In this document: one piece after another, positions 57,234 to 64,000 of the stretch
Numbering within the stretch: the first letter of the stretch is position 1
Layout: each line of letters begins with the position of its first letter
Assembly (NCBI RefSeq): GCF_000761445.1
Contig: NZ_KN196471.1
Location: 177,554-241,553, forward strand
Origin: Oleiagrimonas soli
GTDB lineage: Bacteria; Pseudomonadota; Gammaproteobacteria; Xanthomonadales; Rhodanobacteraceae
Length of the DNA stretch: 64,000 nt
Reading direction: 5' to 3'
Made by a program: the position numbers and the translations under genes
The notes under the pieces: generated by a model
The model's input: the letters and a program-made list of their open reading frames with translations, nothing else
Database searches by the model: none
Told to the model about the DNA's origin: nothing

Positions 57234-59687
57234 TCAGAAACGGCCGGACAGGCTGATGCCGAAGGTGCGCGGCGCGCCCGGAATGTACGTCGGCAGGCCG
57301 AACGTCGCACCCGTATTGCCGGCGTCGAGCAGGTACTTCTCGCCGGTCAGGTTGCGCGCCCACAAGCCGACGTCCCAGGCGCCGCGATCGAAGGTCATGC
57401 CCAGGCGCAGGTTCAGCAGACCGTAGGCCTTCTGGTAGTAGTTCGGGTTGTTGTCGTCCTCGAAATACACCGCCGACTTCCAGCTGTAGCTCGGACGCAC
57501 GTAGAACGCGCGGCCGCCGTCCATCGGGATGTCCCACAGCAGCGCCAGCGAGGCCGAGTTGTCCGGCGTCAGACGCAGGCGGTTGCCGGCCCACTGCTGC
57601 GGGTTGCCGTTCTTGTCGGTGTCGGCGAAGCGGGCGTGGATGTAGTTGTAGTTGAACAGCAGACTGGCGTGATCGCTGAGCTTGCCCTGCAGCGACATCT
57701 CCAGACCGTGCGCGTTGGCGCGGCCGGCGTTGCGCACGATGTAGCGCGCGTCCTGGTAGATGGTGCTCTGGAAGTCGCTGTAGCGGTAGCGGTACACGGC
57801 CACGTCGTAGAGGAAACGGCCATCGGCGGCATCGCCCTTCACGCCGGCCTCGGCGCTGAGCAGGATTTCCGGCGGCAGGGTCTCGCTGCCGTCGGCGCTG
57901 ACCTGGATCACGTTCGGCTTGCGGCCGCGCGCGACGCTGGCGTAGGCGTTGACGTGATCGCCGACCTGCCAGGCGCCGACCAGCCGTCCGACCACGCTGG
58001 TGAAGCTGCCCTGACCGGTCACCTTGCCGTTGGTCGGCGCGAACAGGTCGTTCGGCGTCACCGGCATGAAGCCGTTGTTGAGACCGAGGAAGCCCAGCGT
58101 GCCCGGCACCGTCGTGTTGTAGACCTGATAGCCGGAGCGGATGCGCTCGCGCGAGACGCGCACGCCGGCGGTCAGATCGAAGCGATCGGTGACGTGCCAG
58201 GTGCCGTCGGCGAACGCGTCCAGCGCGCGCGTGTTGCTGCTGTCGGCGTAGCCCTCGCTCATGTTCGTGTTGAACGGCACCGGCGTGCTGTACAGCAGCG
58301 AGGCCACCGGGTTGATCTGCGGAAACGCCGCCAGCTGCTGGCGCAGCAACTGCTGCACGTACGGCACCGGCAGGTCGGTCGGCTGCCCCAGCAGCGCGCC
58401 CGGCACGTAGCCGGACGGGAAAAAGCGCGGCAGGCCGTCGACGATCACGTATGGGAAGAACTGGCTCTCGTCGTACTGGATCGTCACGTGCTCCAGGGCA
58501 TCGTCCTGGAAATAGCTCAGACCGCCGAACGCGGTCAGCGCGCCGCCGGCGTCGTAGTTGAAGCGGAACTCCTGGCTGAACTGGTGCGAGCGCACGTGCG
58601 TGTCGATCTCGACCAGGTCGTACGGCGAGCCGTCGGCATCCAGCTTCTCGGCCGAGTCGACGTGGCGGTAGCCGGTGATGCTGGTCAGGCGCCAGTCGTC
58701 GTTGAGCTTGAAGTCGCCGAGCATGGTCAGGCCGCCGAGCCGGCGGTCGATGCCCAGCTGCTTGCCGCGGTTGAGGTCGGCCGGTCCCCACACGTCGGTC
58801 GAACCGTAGCGGTTCGGGATCGTGCGACTGTGGAAATCGGTGCCCGGCGGCGTGTCGCGCTGAACGTTGCCGATCAGCGTGATGCTGCTGTCATCGCCGA
58901 GCTTGAACAGCAGGCTGGGACGGATGGCGACGGTGTTCTGCCCGTTCAGCCGACCGCCGCTGAGATTCTCGTAATAGCCCTCGTGGGTGGCGCTGTAGAC
59001 CGCCAGGCGGCCGAAGACGTTGTCGCTGAGCGGCGTGTTGGCGAAGCCGCTGAACTGCATCGCCTGGTAGTTGCCCAGGCTCAGGTCGTAGCCGGCGCGG
59101 GTCGCGTCGACCGGCTTGTTCTCGATCAGCGAGATCGCGCCGCTTTCCGCACCGCGGCCGAACAGCGTGCTCTGCGGGCCGCGCAGCACCTCGATGCGCT
59201 GCATGTCGAACATCGCCACGTTGGAGCCCTGCAGGCGGCTGATGTCGACGCCGTCCTGGAAGATCGACACGCGCGAGGTCTGCGTCGCAGCGGTGTCGTC
59301 CGAGGTCAGGCCGCGGATCTGGTAGCCCGGCGTGTTCGGGCTCTGCAGCTCGGCGTTGAAGCCGGGCACGTAGTCGCTTAGATCCTGCGCGTTCTGGATG
59401 TTCATGTCCTTGAGGAACGCGCCCGAGTAGGCCGACATCGCGATCGGTACGTCGGAGACCTGCTGCTCGCGCTTCTGCGCGGTGACGGTGATGCTGTGCA
59501 GGTTCACCGCCTGCGGCGCGCCAGAAGCGGACGCGGCCGGCGCCGGGCCGTTGTCCGTGGCCTGCGGCGTCGCCGCGTGATCCGCCAGCGCCGCGCCGGC
59601 CGGCGCCAGCAAGGCCAGTCCCACGGCCGTCGTCAGCGCGCGACGCGCCATCCGTGACGCCCGCGCGCCGGAATGCGAATGCCTCAT
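57234..59687 (-). CDS. TonB-dependent outer-membrane receptor
   Basis: 817 residues. The signal peptide (RMARRALTTAVGLALLAPAG) ends near ALADH, then a plug domain begins with TVTAQKREQQVSDVPIAMSA and contains the conserved IEVLRGPQSTLFGRGAESG. The remaining 600 residues are a beta-barrel ending in Phe (ISLSGRF), as outer-membrane insertion requires. GGGAGGAC precedes ATG 59685-59687. It resembles the Caulobacter-type TonB receptors without a long N-terminal signalling domain. The ligand is unknown; co-transcription with AGMO-like and YhhN genes suggests a lipid-derived or hydrophobic substrate. Confidence 0.93.
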   Translation of the reverse strand: MRHSHSGARASRMARRALTTAVGLALLAPAGAALADHAATPQATDNGPAPAASASGAPQAVNLHSITVTAQKREQQVSDVPIAMSAYSGAFLKDMNIQNAQDLSDYVPGFNAELQSPNTPGYQIRGLTSDDTAATQTSRVSIFQDGVDISRLQGSNVAMFDMQRIEVLRGPQSTLFGRGAESGAISLIENKPVDATRAGYDLSLGNYQAMQFSGFANTPLSDNVFGRLAVYSATHEGYYENLSGGRLNGQNTVAIRPSLLFKLGDDSSITLIGNVQRDTPPGTDFHSRTIPNRYGSTDVWGPADLNRGKQLGIDRRLGGLTMLGDFKLNDDWRLTSITGYRHVDSAEKLDADGSPYDLVEIDTHVRSHQFSQEFRFNYDAGGALTAFGGLSYFQDDALEHVTIQYDESQFFPYVIVDGLPRFFPSGYVPGALLGQPTDLPVPYVQQLLRQQLAAFPQINPVASLLYSTPVPFNTNMSEGYADSSNTRALDAFADGTWHVTDRFDLTAGVRVSRERIRSGYQVYNTTVPGTLGFLGLNNGFMPVTPNDLFAPTNGKVTGQGSFTSVVGRLVGAWQVGDHVNAYASVARGRKPNVIQVSADGSETLPPEILLSAEAGVKGDAADGRFLYDVAVYRYRYSDFQSTIYQDARYIVRNAGRANAHGLEMSLQGKLSDHASLLFNYNYIHARFADTDKNGNPQQWAGNRLRLTPDNSASLALLWDIPMDGGRAFYVRPSYSWKSAVYFEDDNNPNYYQKAYGLLNLRLGMTFDRGAWDVGLWARNLTGEKYLLDAGNTGATFGLPTYIPGAPRTFGISLSGRF

Positions 59688-59926
59688 CGAATGTCCTCCC
59701 CAAGATGGAAACACGCCGCCGACGGACCCGTGGCCGCCGACATCGGGTAGCGATGCGCTCCCCCCGGAACGCGTCGTGCGTCGATCATAACCAAAGCGCA
59801 TACGCGGTGAAACGATCGTTTGTTCCGCGCATGGCGCGACCGACCGGACCGCCTTCCGCGCCGTGACTTGCGGACGACACATCGCGATGCTGTCATGAGT
59901 GGCCTCTCGCCGATTCCTGTCTTGCC

Positions 59927-61921
59927 ATGTCCCTGCGCCGCATCGCCCTTTCCTCGCTGAGCCTGCTGGCCGGCCTGTGCCTGAGCGCCGTCAGCTTCGC
60001 CGCCACCGTGCCCGCCGGCACCGCCGCGCGCGTGACGCTGCTGGAAACCACCGACCTGCACAGCCACATCCTGAGCTACGACTATTACAAGCTGTCGGCG
60101 GACCCGCAGGTCGGTCTGGAACGCACCGCGACACTGATCCAACGCGCCCGCGCGACCTTCCCCAACACCCTGCTGTTCGACGACGGCGACACCATCCAGG
60201 GCTCGGTGCTGGCCGACTACCAGGCGCTGGCGCATCCCGTGCCATGCGACCGCGAACTGGCGATCTACCGGGCCATGGACACGCTGGGCTATGCCGCCGG
60301 CACCATCGGCAACCACGAGTTCAACTACGGTCTGCCGTTCCTGGCCCTGGTCACCAACGACCGCATGCACGTGGCCGGCGTGAAGCCGCGCCGCTGCGCC
60401 GGCCCGCGCTTCCCGCTGGTGCTGTCCAACGTGTTCAGCGCCGAGGACGGCCAGCCGATCTACCGCCCGTGGCGCGTGATCGAGAAGACCGTCACCGCCA
60501 CCACGCCCGACGGCAAGACCGTGCGCGTGCCGCTGCGCATCGGCGTGCTGGGCTTCGCGCCGCCGCCGATCATGCAGTGGGACAAGCGACATCTGGATGG
60601 CAAGGTCACAGTGATGGGCGTGGTCGACGCCGCGCGCAAGTATCTGCCGCAGCTTCGGGCGCAGCATCCGGACCTGATCGTCGCTTTGGTCCACGGCGGC
60701 CTCGACAACGGTCCGTACACGCCGAAGATGGAGAACGCCGGCTGGTACCTGGCCAAGGACGTGCCGGGCATCGACGCGATGCTGCTCGGTCACCAGCACC
60801 AGGCCTTCCCCGGGCCGCATTTCCAGGGCATGCCCGGCGTCGACACCGAGCGCGGCACCGTGCACGGCATGCCGGCGGTGATGGGCGGCTTCTTCGGCAA
60901 GGACCTCGGCGTGATTCATCTTAAGCTGGTGCGCAAGGACGGCCACTGGGTGTCCGACCGCGCCGCCGCGCGCAGCGAGGTGATGCCGATCTGCACAAGC
61001 AAGACCGACTGCGTGCCGGCCGACCCGCACATTGCGCCGCTCGTGGCGGCGGTGCAGAAGGCCACCGTCACCTACGTCAACACGCCCATCGGCCGCACCG
61101 ATTTCCGCATGACCAGCGTGTTCGCCGACCTCGGCAACGTCAGCGCGCTGAGCATCGTCAACGCCGCGCAGCGCGACTACGTGAAGCACTGGATCGCCGA
61201 GAACCGGCCCGACCTGAAGGACATCCCCGTGCTGTCCGCCGCCGCCGCCTTCCGCACCGGCTTCGGCGGCCCCGACGACTACACCGACGTATCGCCCGGC
61301 GCGCTGACCCTGCGCAGCGCCGCCGACCTGTACTACTACCCGAACACCCTGGCCGCAGTGCGCGTCGACGGCGCGGGCCTGAAGGCGTGGCTGGAACAAT
61401 CCGCCCGCCGCTTCCAGCGCATCGACCCGACGAAGACGACGCCGCAGGCGCTCATCAACCCCAACTACACCGGGTACAACTTCGACCAGATCGAAGGCGG
61501 CGTGCACTACCTGATCGACGTCAGCCAACCGGTCGGCCAGCGCATCCGCGATCTGACCTGGGACGGCAAGCCGGTACGCGCCGACCAGACCTTCATCGTC
61601 GCCACCAACAACTACCGCGCCAGCGGCGGCGGCCACTTCCCGGGCCTGGACGGCCACGCCACCGTGCTCGACGCGCCGGACGCCAACCGCGAGATTCTGG
61701 TGCAATGGATCCGCGCCCATTCGCACGTCACCCGCGCCGACTTCGGCCCGCGCCCGTGGCAATTCGCGCCGCTGAAGACGCAGGGCCCGGTGACGATCAC
61801 CGCCCCGACCGACGCGCTGGACGTGACCCGCGGCGACCACGTCGGCGCCGTACGCAAACTGCACGACGACGGCAACGGCCTGGCGACCTACGTCATCGAC
61901 CTCGGCAAAAAGCAGGACTGA
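59927..61921 (+). CDS. 5'-nucleotidase / 2',3'-cyclic nucleotide phosphodiesterase, CpdB type
   Basis: 664-residue periplasmic metallophosphatase. The signal peptide (RRIALSSLSLLAGLCLSAVS) ends near SFAA. The two-metal core is intact: TTDLHSH near residue 41, DDGDTIQGS near 86, GNHEFNYG near 127, ALVHGGLD near 252, and LGHQHQ near 288. The C-terminal substrate domain has ATNNYRASGGGHFPGL near 560, typical of CpdB. It degrades extracellular 2',3'-cyclic nucleotides and 3'-nucleotides for nucleoside and phosphate salvage. A second domain of about 330 residues gives the expected length. It is divergent from the TonB receptor gene. Confidence 0.92.
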   Translation: MSLRRIALSSLSLLAGLCLSAVSFAATVPAGTAARVTLLETTDLHSHILSYDYYKLSADPQVGLERTATLIQRARATFPNTLLFDDGDTIQGSVLADYQALAHPVPCDRELAIYRAMDTLGYAAGTIGNHEFNYGLPFLALVTNDRMHVAGVKPRRCAGPRFPLVLSNVFSAEDGQPIYRPWRVIEKTVTATTPDGKTVRVPLRIGVLGFAPPPIMQWDKRHLDGKVTVMGVVDAARKYLPQLRAQHPDLIVALVHGGLDNGPYTPKMENAGWYLAKDVPGIDAMLLGHQHQAFPGPHFQGMPGVDTERGTVHGMPAVMGGFFGKDLGVIHLKLVRKDGHWVSDRAAARSEVMPICTSKTDCVPADPHIAPLVAAVQKATVTYVNTPIGRTDFRMTSVFADLGNVSALSIVNAAQRDYVKHWIAENRPDLKDIPVLSAAAAFRTGFGGPDDYTDVSPGALTLRSAADLYYYPNTLAAVRVDGAGLKAWLEQSARRFQRIDPTKTTPQALINPNYTGYNFDQIEGGVHYLIDVSQPVGQRIRDLTWDGKPVRADQTFIVATNNYRASGGGHFPGLDGHATVLDAPDANREILVQWIRAHSHVTRADFGPRPWQFAPLKTQGPVTITAPTDALDVTRGDHVGAVRKLHDDGNGLATYVIDLGKKQD

Positions 61922-61963
61922 TCCGGCGACAGGAACCTCGTCTGGACTGCACCATAGATACGC

Positions 61964-62070
61964 CCTTCAGTCGTACCTCGGGCACTCCTTTTGGTCGTAC
62001 CACAGGCGCTTCCTTCGATCGCATCACTGGCACTTCCTTCGGTCGCACCACAGGCACTTCCTTCGGTCGT
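61964..62070 (+). repeat. Degenerate 24-bp tandem repeat
   Basis: Four full units starting at 61964, 61988, 62012 and 62036, plus a partial unit at 62060-62070, with consensus CCTTCGGTCGNACCACAGGC then ACTT. The unit is a multiple of three, but no ribosome-binding site or start supports coding. It runs straight into the dispersed repeat next to it. Confidence 0.85.
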
Positions 62071-62216
62071 CATCTCGGCGAAAGCCGGGACCCAGTGCCT
62101 GTCGATTCTTCCAGAGATGCAAAGACGCTGGGTGACTCGCTGCGCTCGCCCCTCCGGGGCCGTCCTTCGGACGTTCTGCGCGCTTCGCGCTTGTCCGGCT
62201 TTCGCCGGGATGACCG
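62069..62216 (+). repeat. REP/MITE-like dispersed element with inverted ends
   Basis: Starts GTCATCTCGGCGAAAGCCGG and ends with the inverted form CCGGCTTTCGCCGGGATGAC, about 150 bp apart. The interior has a CCAGTGCCTGTCGATTCTTC segment and short palindromes (CTCGCTGCGCTCG, GCGCGCTTCGCGCTTG). This type of element is widespread between genes in xanthomonads. Confidence 0.75.
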
Positions 62217-62361
62217 CTTTCTTCGGAAGCGTTTGGGAGCAGCCATGCATCCGCGGACGTAGCTGGTTCCCGGCCAGCCACGCGACTGGGTTCACCACGC
62301 CGAATCCTGTTCGTGCGTGATGACCCGGTCACGTATCTGCCCACTTATGCCATTTGCTTCA

Positions 62362-62391
62362 TTGACCGCCGCGCCCGCGCCGGACTAGGTT
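62362..62391 (+). promoter_or_regulatory. Candidate promoter of the threonine operon
   Basis: TTGACC (62362-62367), 18-bp spacer, TAGGTT (62386-62391). This would start transcription near 62398, upstream of the leader peptide. Confidence 0.45.
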
Positions 62392-62463
62392 CGAGGCATG
62401 CATCTTGACGCGCGCCCGCATCGATTCATCGATATCTCGGCTTCCGACCGAGGCGCGGTGCGC

Positions 62464-62541
62464 ATGTGCACGACGACCACGACCATGACGACCACCGGCA
62501 CCGGTACCACCGGCCCGGGGCAGGTGTTCGTGCGCGACTGA
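62464..62541 (+). CDS. thrL: Threonine operon leader peptide
   Basis: 25-residue frame MCTTTTTMTTTGTGTTG followed by PGQVFVRD, with 11 Thr codons clustered in the first 16 positions. GAGG at 62450-62453 precedes ATG 62464. A longer version from ATG 62398 is in frame but has a poor site and lies at the likely transcription start. E. coli ThrL has the same Thr-rich design, but also Ile codons, which are absent here, so control would sense charged tRNA-Thr alone. It is directly upstream of homoserine dehydrogenase and thrB. A GC-rich hairpin follows. Confidence 0.82.
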   Translation: MCTTTTTMTTTGTGTTGPGQVFVRD

Positions 62542-62554
62542 TTCCATCACGCAA

Positions 62555-62583
62555 ACGGCCCGCCCCGCACCGGACGGGGCCGT
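62555..62583 (+). promoter_or_regulatory. GC-rich hairpin, putative attenuator of the threonine operon
   Basis: ACGGCCCGCCCCG / CGGGGCCGT can form a stable stem 13 bp after the leader stop. There is no T-run after it, so it is not a classical intrinsic terminator; it may act with another element or block Rho or ribosomes. Confidence 0.5.
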
Positions 62584-62634
62584 GATGCGACCCCCGACGA
62601 CGCAGGACACGGGCCTCTCCAGGGAGGCAACACC

Positions 62635-63768
62635 GTGAACATGCACGCATCGCAACTGGACCCCGACTGCCTGCAGCCGCGGACGCCCGCGCCGACGCCC
62701 GCCCTGCGGCGGCTGACCGTGGGCGTGGTCGGGCCCGGTCGCGTCGGCAGTGCGTTGCTGGAACAGCTGCGCGCCGCGCGCGAACGTCTGCGGCGCGAAC
62801 AGCACATCGACGTGCACCTGCGCGTGGTCGCGGACAGCCGGCGCATGTGGCTGGACAGCGACGACGATGCGCTCAACGCCCGCCACGGCGGCGCGCAGAC
62901 CTGGCGACCGTCCAGCCTCGACGACGTCGCAGCCTGCCTGCATGGCGCGCCGGGCGCGGTGATCGTCGACTGCAGCGCCAGCGAGGCCGTCGCCGCGCGC
63001 TACGCCGACTGGCTCGCCGCCGGCCTGCATGTGGTCACGCCGAACAAGCTCGCGCCCAGCGGGCCGCTGCCGCACTGGCGCGCACTGCAGGACCTTGCCC
63101 GCACGCAGCGCGTGCAGCTGCGCTACGAAGCCACGGTCGGCGCGGGCCTGCCGGTGGTGCAGACCCTGCGCGACCTGCTCGACACCGGCGACGAACTGAT
63201 CGCGCTGGAAGGCATGCTGTCCGGCACCCTGGCCTGGCTGTGCGATGCCTACGACGGCCAGCGCCCGTTTTCCGCACTGGTGCGCGAAGCCCATGAGTTG
63301 GGCTACACCGAACCTGATCCGCGCGCCGATCTGGACGGCCTGGACGTGGCGCGCAAACTGGTGATCCTGGCGCGCGAAAGCGGTCGCGGGCTTTCCCTCG
63401 ACGACGTCTCGGTGCAGTCTCTGGTGCCGGACGCCCTGCGCCACGTCGATCGCGAGCATTTCATGGACCACTTGCACCTGCTGGACGCGCCGATGGCGGC
63501 GCGGCACGCCGAAGCCGCCGCCCAGGGCGCGGTGCTACGCCACGTCGGCCGCCTCGATGCGGACGGCCGCGCCCACGTCGGCCTGGTCGCGCTACCCGCC
63601 GGACACGCCTTCGCGCAGGCGCGCGGCGCCGACAACATCGTGCAGTTCCATACCCGCCGCTACGCCGACACGCCGCTGCGCGTGCAGGGTCCCGGCGCCG
63701 GCCCCGACGTCACCGCCGGCGGCGTGTTCACCGATCTGCTGCGCGTGGCCGCGGAGGCACGCGCATGA
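62635..63768 (+). CDS. hom: Homoserine dehydrogenase (monofunctional)
   Basis: 377-residue NAD(P)-dependent enzyme reducing aspartate semialdehyde to homoserine. The cofactor loop is [19 protein letters not shown] near residue 28. [11 protein letters not shown] near 136 and [12 protein letters not shown] near 162 give the substrate lysine and glutamate sites, with a [14 protein letters not shown] block near 197 and [20 protein letters not shown] near 222. It lacks the aspartokinase domain of ThrA-type enzymes and any ACT domain. GTG 62635 is preferred, with AGGGAGG seven bases upstream; ATG 62641 is the alternative. Its stop overlaps thrB in ATGA. First structural gene after the Thr leader. 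Confidence 0.93.
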   Translation: MNMHASQLDPDCLQPRTPAPTPALRRLTVGVVGPGRVGSALLEQLRAARERLRREQHIDVHLRVVADSRRMWLDSDDDALNARHGGAQTWRPSSLDDVAACLHGAPGAVIVDCSASEAVAARYADWLAAGLHVVTPNKLAPSGPLPHWRALQDLARTQRVQLRYEATVGAGLPVVQTLRDLLDTGDELIALEGMLSGTLAWLCDAYDGQRPFSALVREAHELGYTEPDPRADLDGLDVARKLVILARESGRGLSLDDVSVQSLVPDALRHVDREHFMDHLHLLDAPMAARHAEAAAQGAVLRHVGRLDADGRAHVGLVALPAGHAFAQARGADNIVQFHTRRYADTPLRVQGPGAGPDVTAGGVFTDLLRVAAEARA

Positions 63769-64000
63769 GCGCGGACATTACCAACGAAGCCTGCGCCTGG
63801 GCGCCGGCCAGCGTCGGCAACATCGGCGTCGGCTTCGACCTGCTCGGCCACAGCCTCGACGGCGCCGGCGACCGCGCGCGCGTGCGCCGCATCGACGAAC
63901 CGGTGGTGCGCATCGACGGCATCGACGGCTGCGTCACCGACTTGCCGCGCGAAGCCGCCGCCAACACCGCCGGACAGGCGCTGATCGCGCTGCGCGAGGC
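63765..64000 (+). CDS. thrB: Homoserine kinase (partial, continues past window)
   Basis: GHMP-family kinase that phosphorylates homoserine. The visible 78 residues begin [20 protein letters not shown] and hold [15 protein letters not shown], the N-terminal signature of ThrB. It overlaps the homoserine dehydrogenase stop by ATGA, so both are translated together in a thr operon. The ATP-binding loop lies beyond the window. Confidence 0.9.
   Translation, partial: MSADITNEACAWAPASVGNIGVGFDLLGHSLDGAGDRARVRRIDEPVVRIDGIDGCVTDLPREAAANTAGQALIALRE

Noticed and set aside
61964..62070. Tandem repeat as a CRISPR array
   Set aside because: Units are directly adjacent without spacers, degenerate, and no cas genes are present.
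61387..62262. Frame with protein repeats SFGRTTGT downstream of the nucleotidase
   Set aside because: The repetition comes from the 24-bp DNA tandem repeat; the frame starts inside cpdB in the wrong phase and has no ribosome-binding site.
62398..62463. Longer 47-residue version of the threonine leader peptide
   Set aside because: Its ATG sits at the inferred transcription start and its GAGG is only one base away; the shorter form from 62464 has better signals.

Overview
The window is GC-rich chromosomal DNA from a gammaproteobacterium, most likely of the order Lysobacterales (Xanthomonadales), Rhodanobacteraceae/Xanthomonadaceae-like. Grounds: the def-fmt-rsmB cluster beside a LysM gene, an RpoD with a long acidic spacer, paired M61 peptidases, TonB-receptor biology, and a separate homoserine dehydrogenase followed by thrB. 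No species is assigned.

Region by region. (1) 1-3259: housekeeping translation genes (LysM protein on the minus strand, then def, fmt, rsmB). (2) 3330-15541: a lipooligosaccharide/LPS-core locus with two ArnT/PMT-like membrane glycosyltransferases, several GT2/GT4 enzymes, UDP-xylose synthase, an O-antigen ligase/polymerase-like protein, a CDP-glycerol-transferase-like protein and an LpxL-type acyltransferase. (3) 15897-19694: dtd, rpoD, rarD. (4) 19740-about 43700: an accessory region starting at a tRNA-Ile(CAU) gene. It opens with a truncated tyrosine integrase, then a compact ubiquitin-like operon (beta-grasp Ubl, ThiF/E1-like protein, DUF6527-type Cys/His protein) divergent from an XRE regulator-ImmA peptidase pair, then an AlbA_2 protein bracketed by imperfect direct repeats, a phosphoglucomutase relic, a 2.9-kilo-residue cyclic beta-1,2-glucan synthase, a KaiC-like/GGDEF-histidine kinase operon, an ATP-grasp protein, NhaA and an IS relic. 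(5) 43826-45490: a reductase with a convergent TetR regulator. (6) 45700-53105: tRNA-Arg(CCG), a PAS-GGDEF protein translationally coupled to a pepsin-like aspartic protease fused to an avidin domain, and two M61 peptidases. (7) 53358-61921: an APC permease, a probable ether-lipid operon (TonB receptor, TMEM86/YhhN, AGMO-like hydroxylase) and a CpdB-type nucleotidase. (8) 62362-64000: the threonine operon start, with a Thr-rich leader peptide, homoserine dehydrogenase and partial thrB.

Most notable are the pepsin-avidin fusion (47573-49078), the ubiquitin-like operon with its regulator pair (20170-23122), the AGMO-TMEM86 gene pair, and the short threonine leader gene. Functions are read from sequence motifs and remembered family features; no database search was possible.
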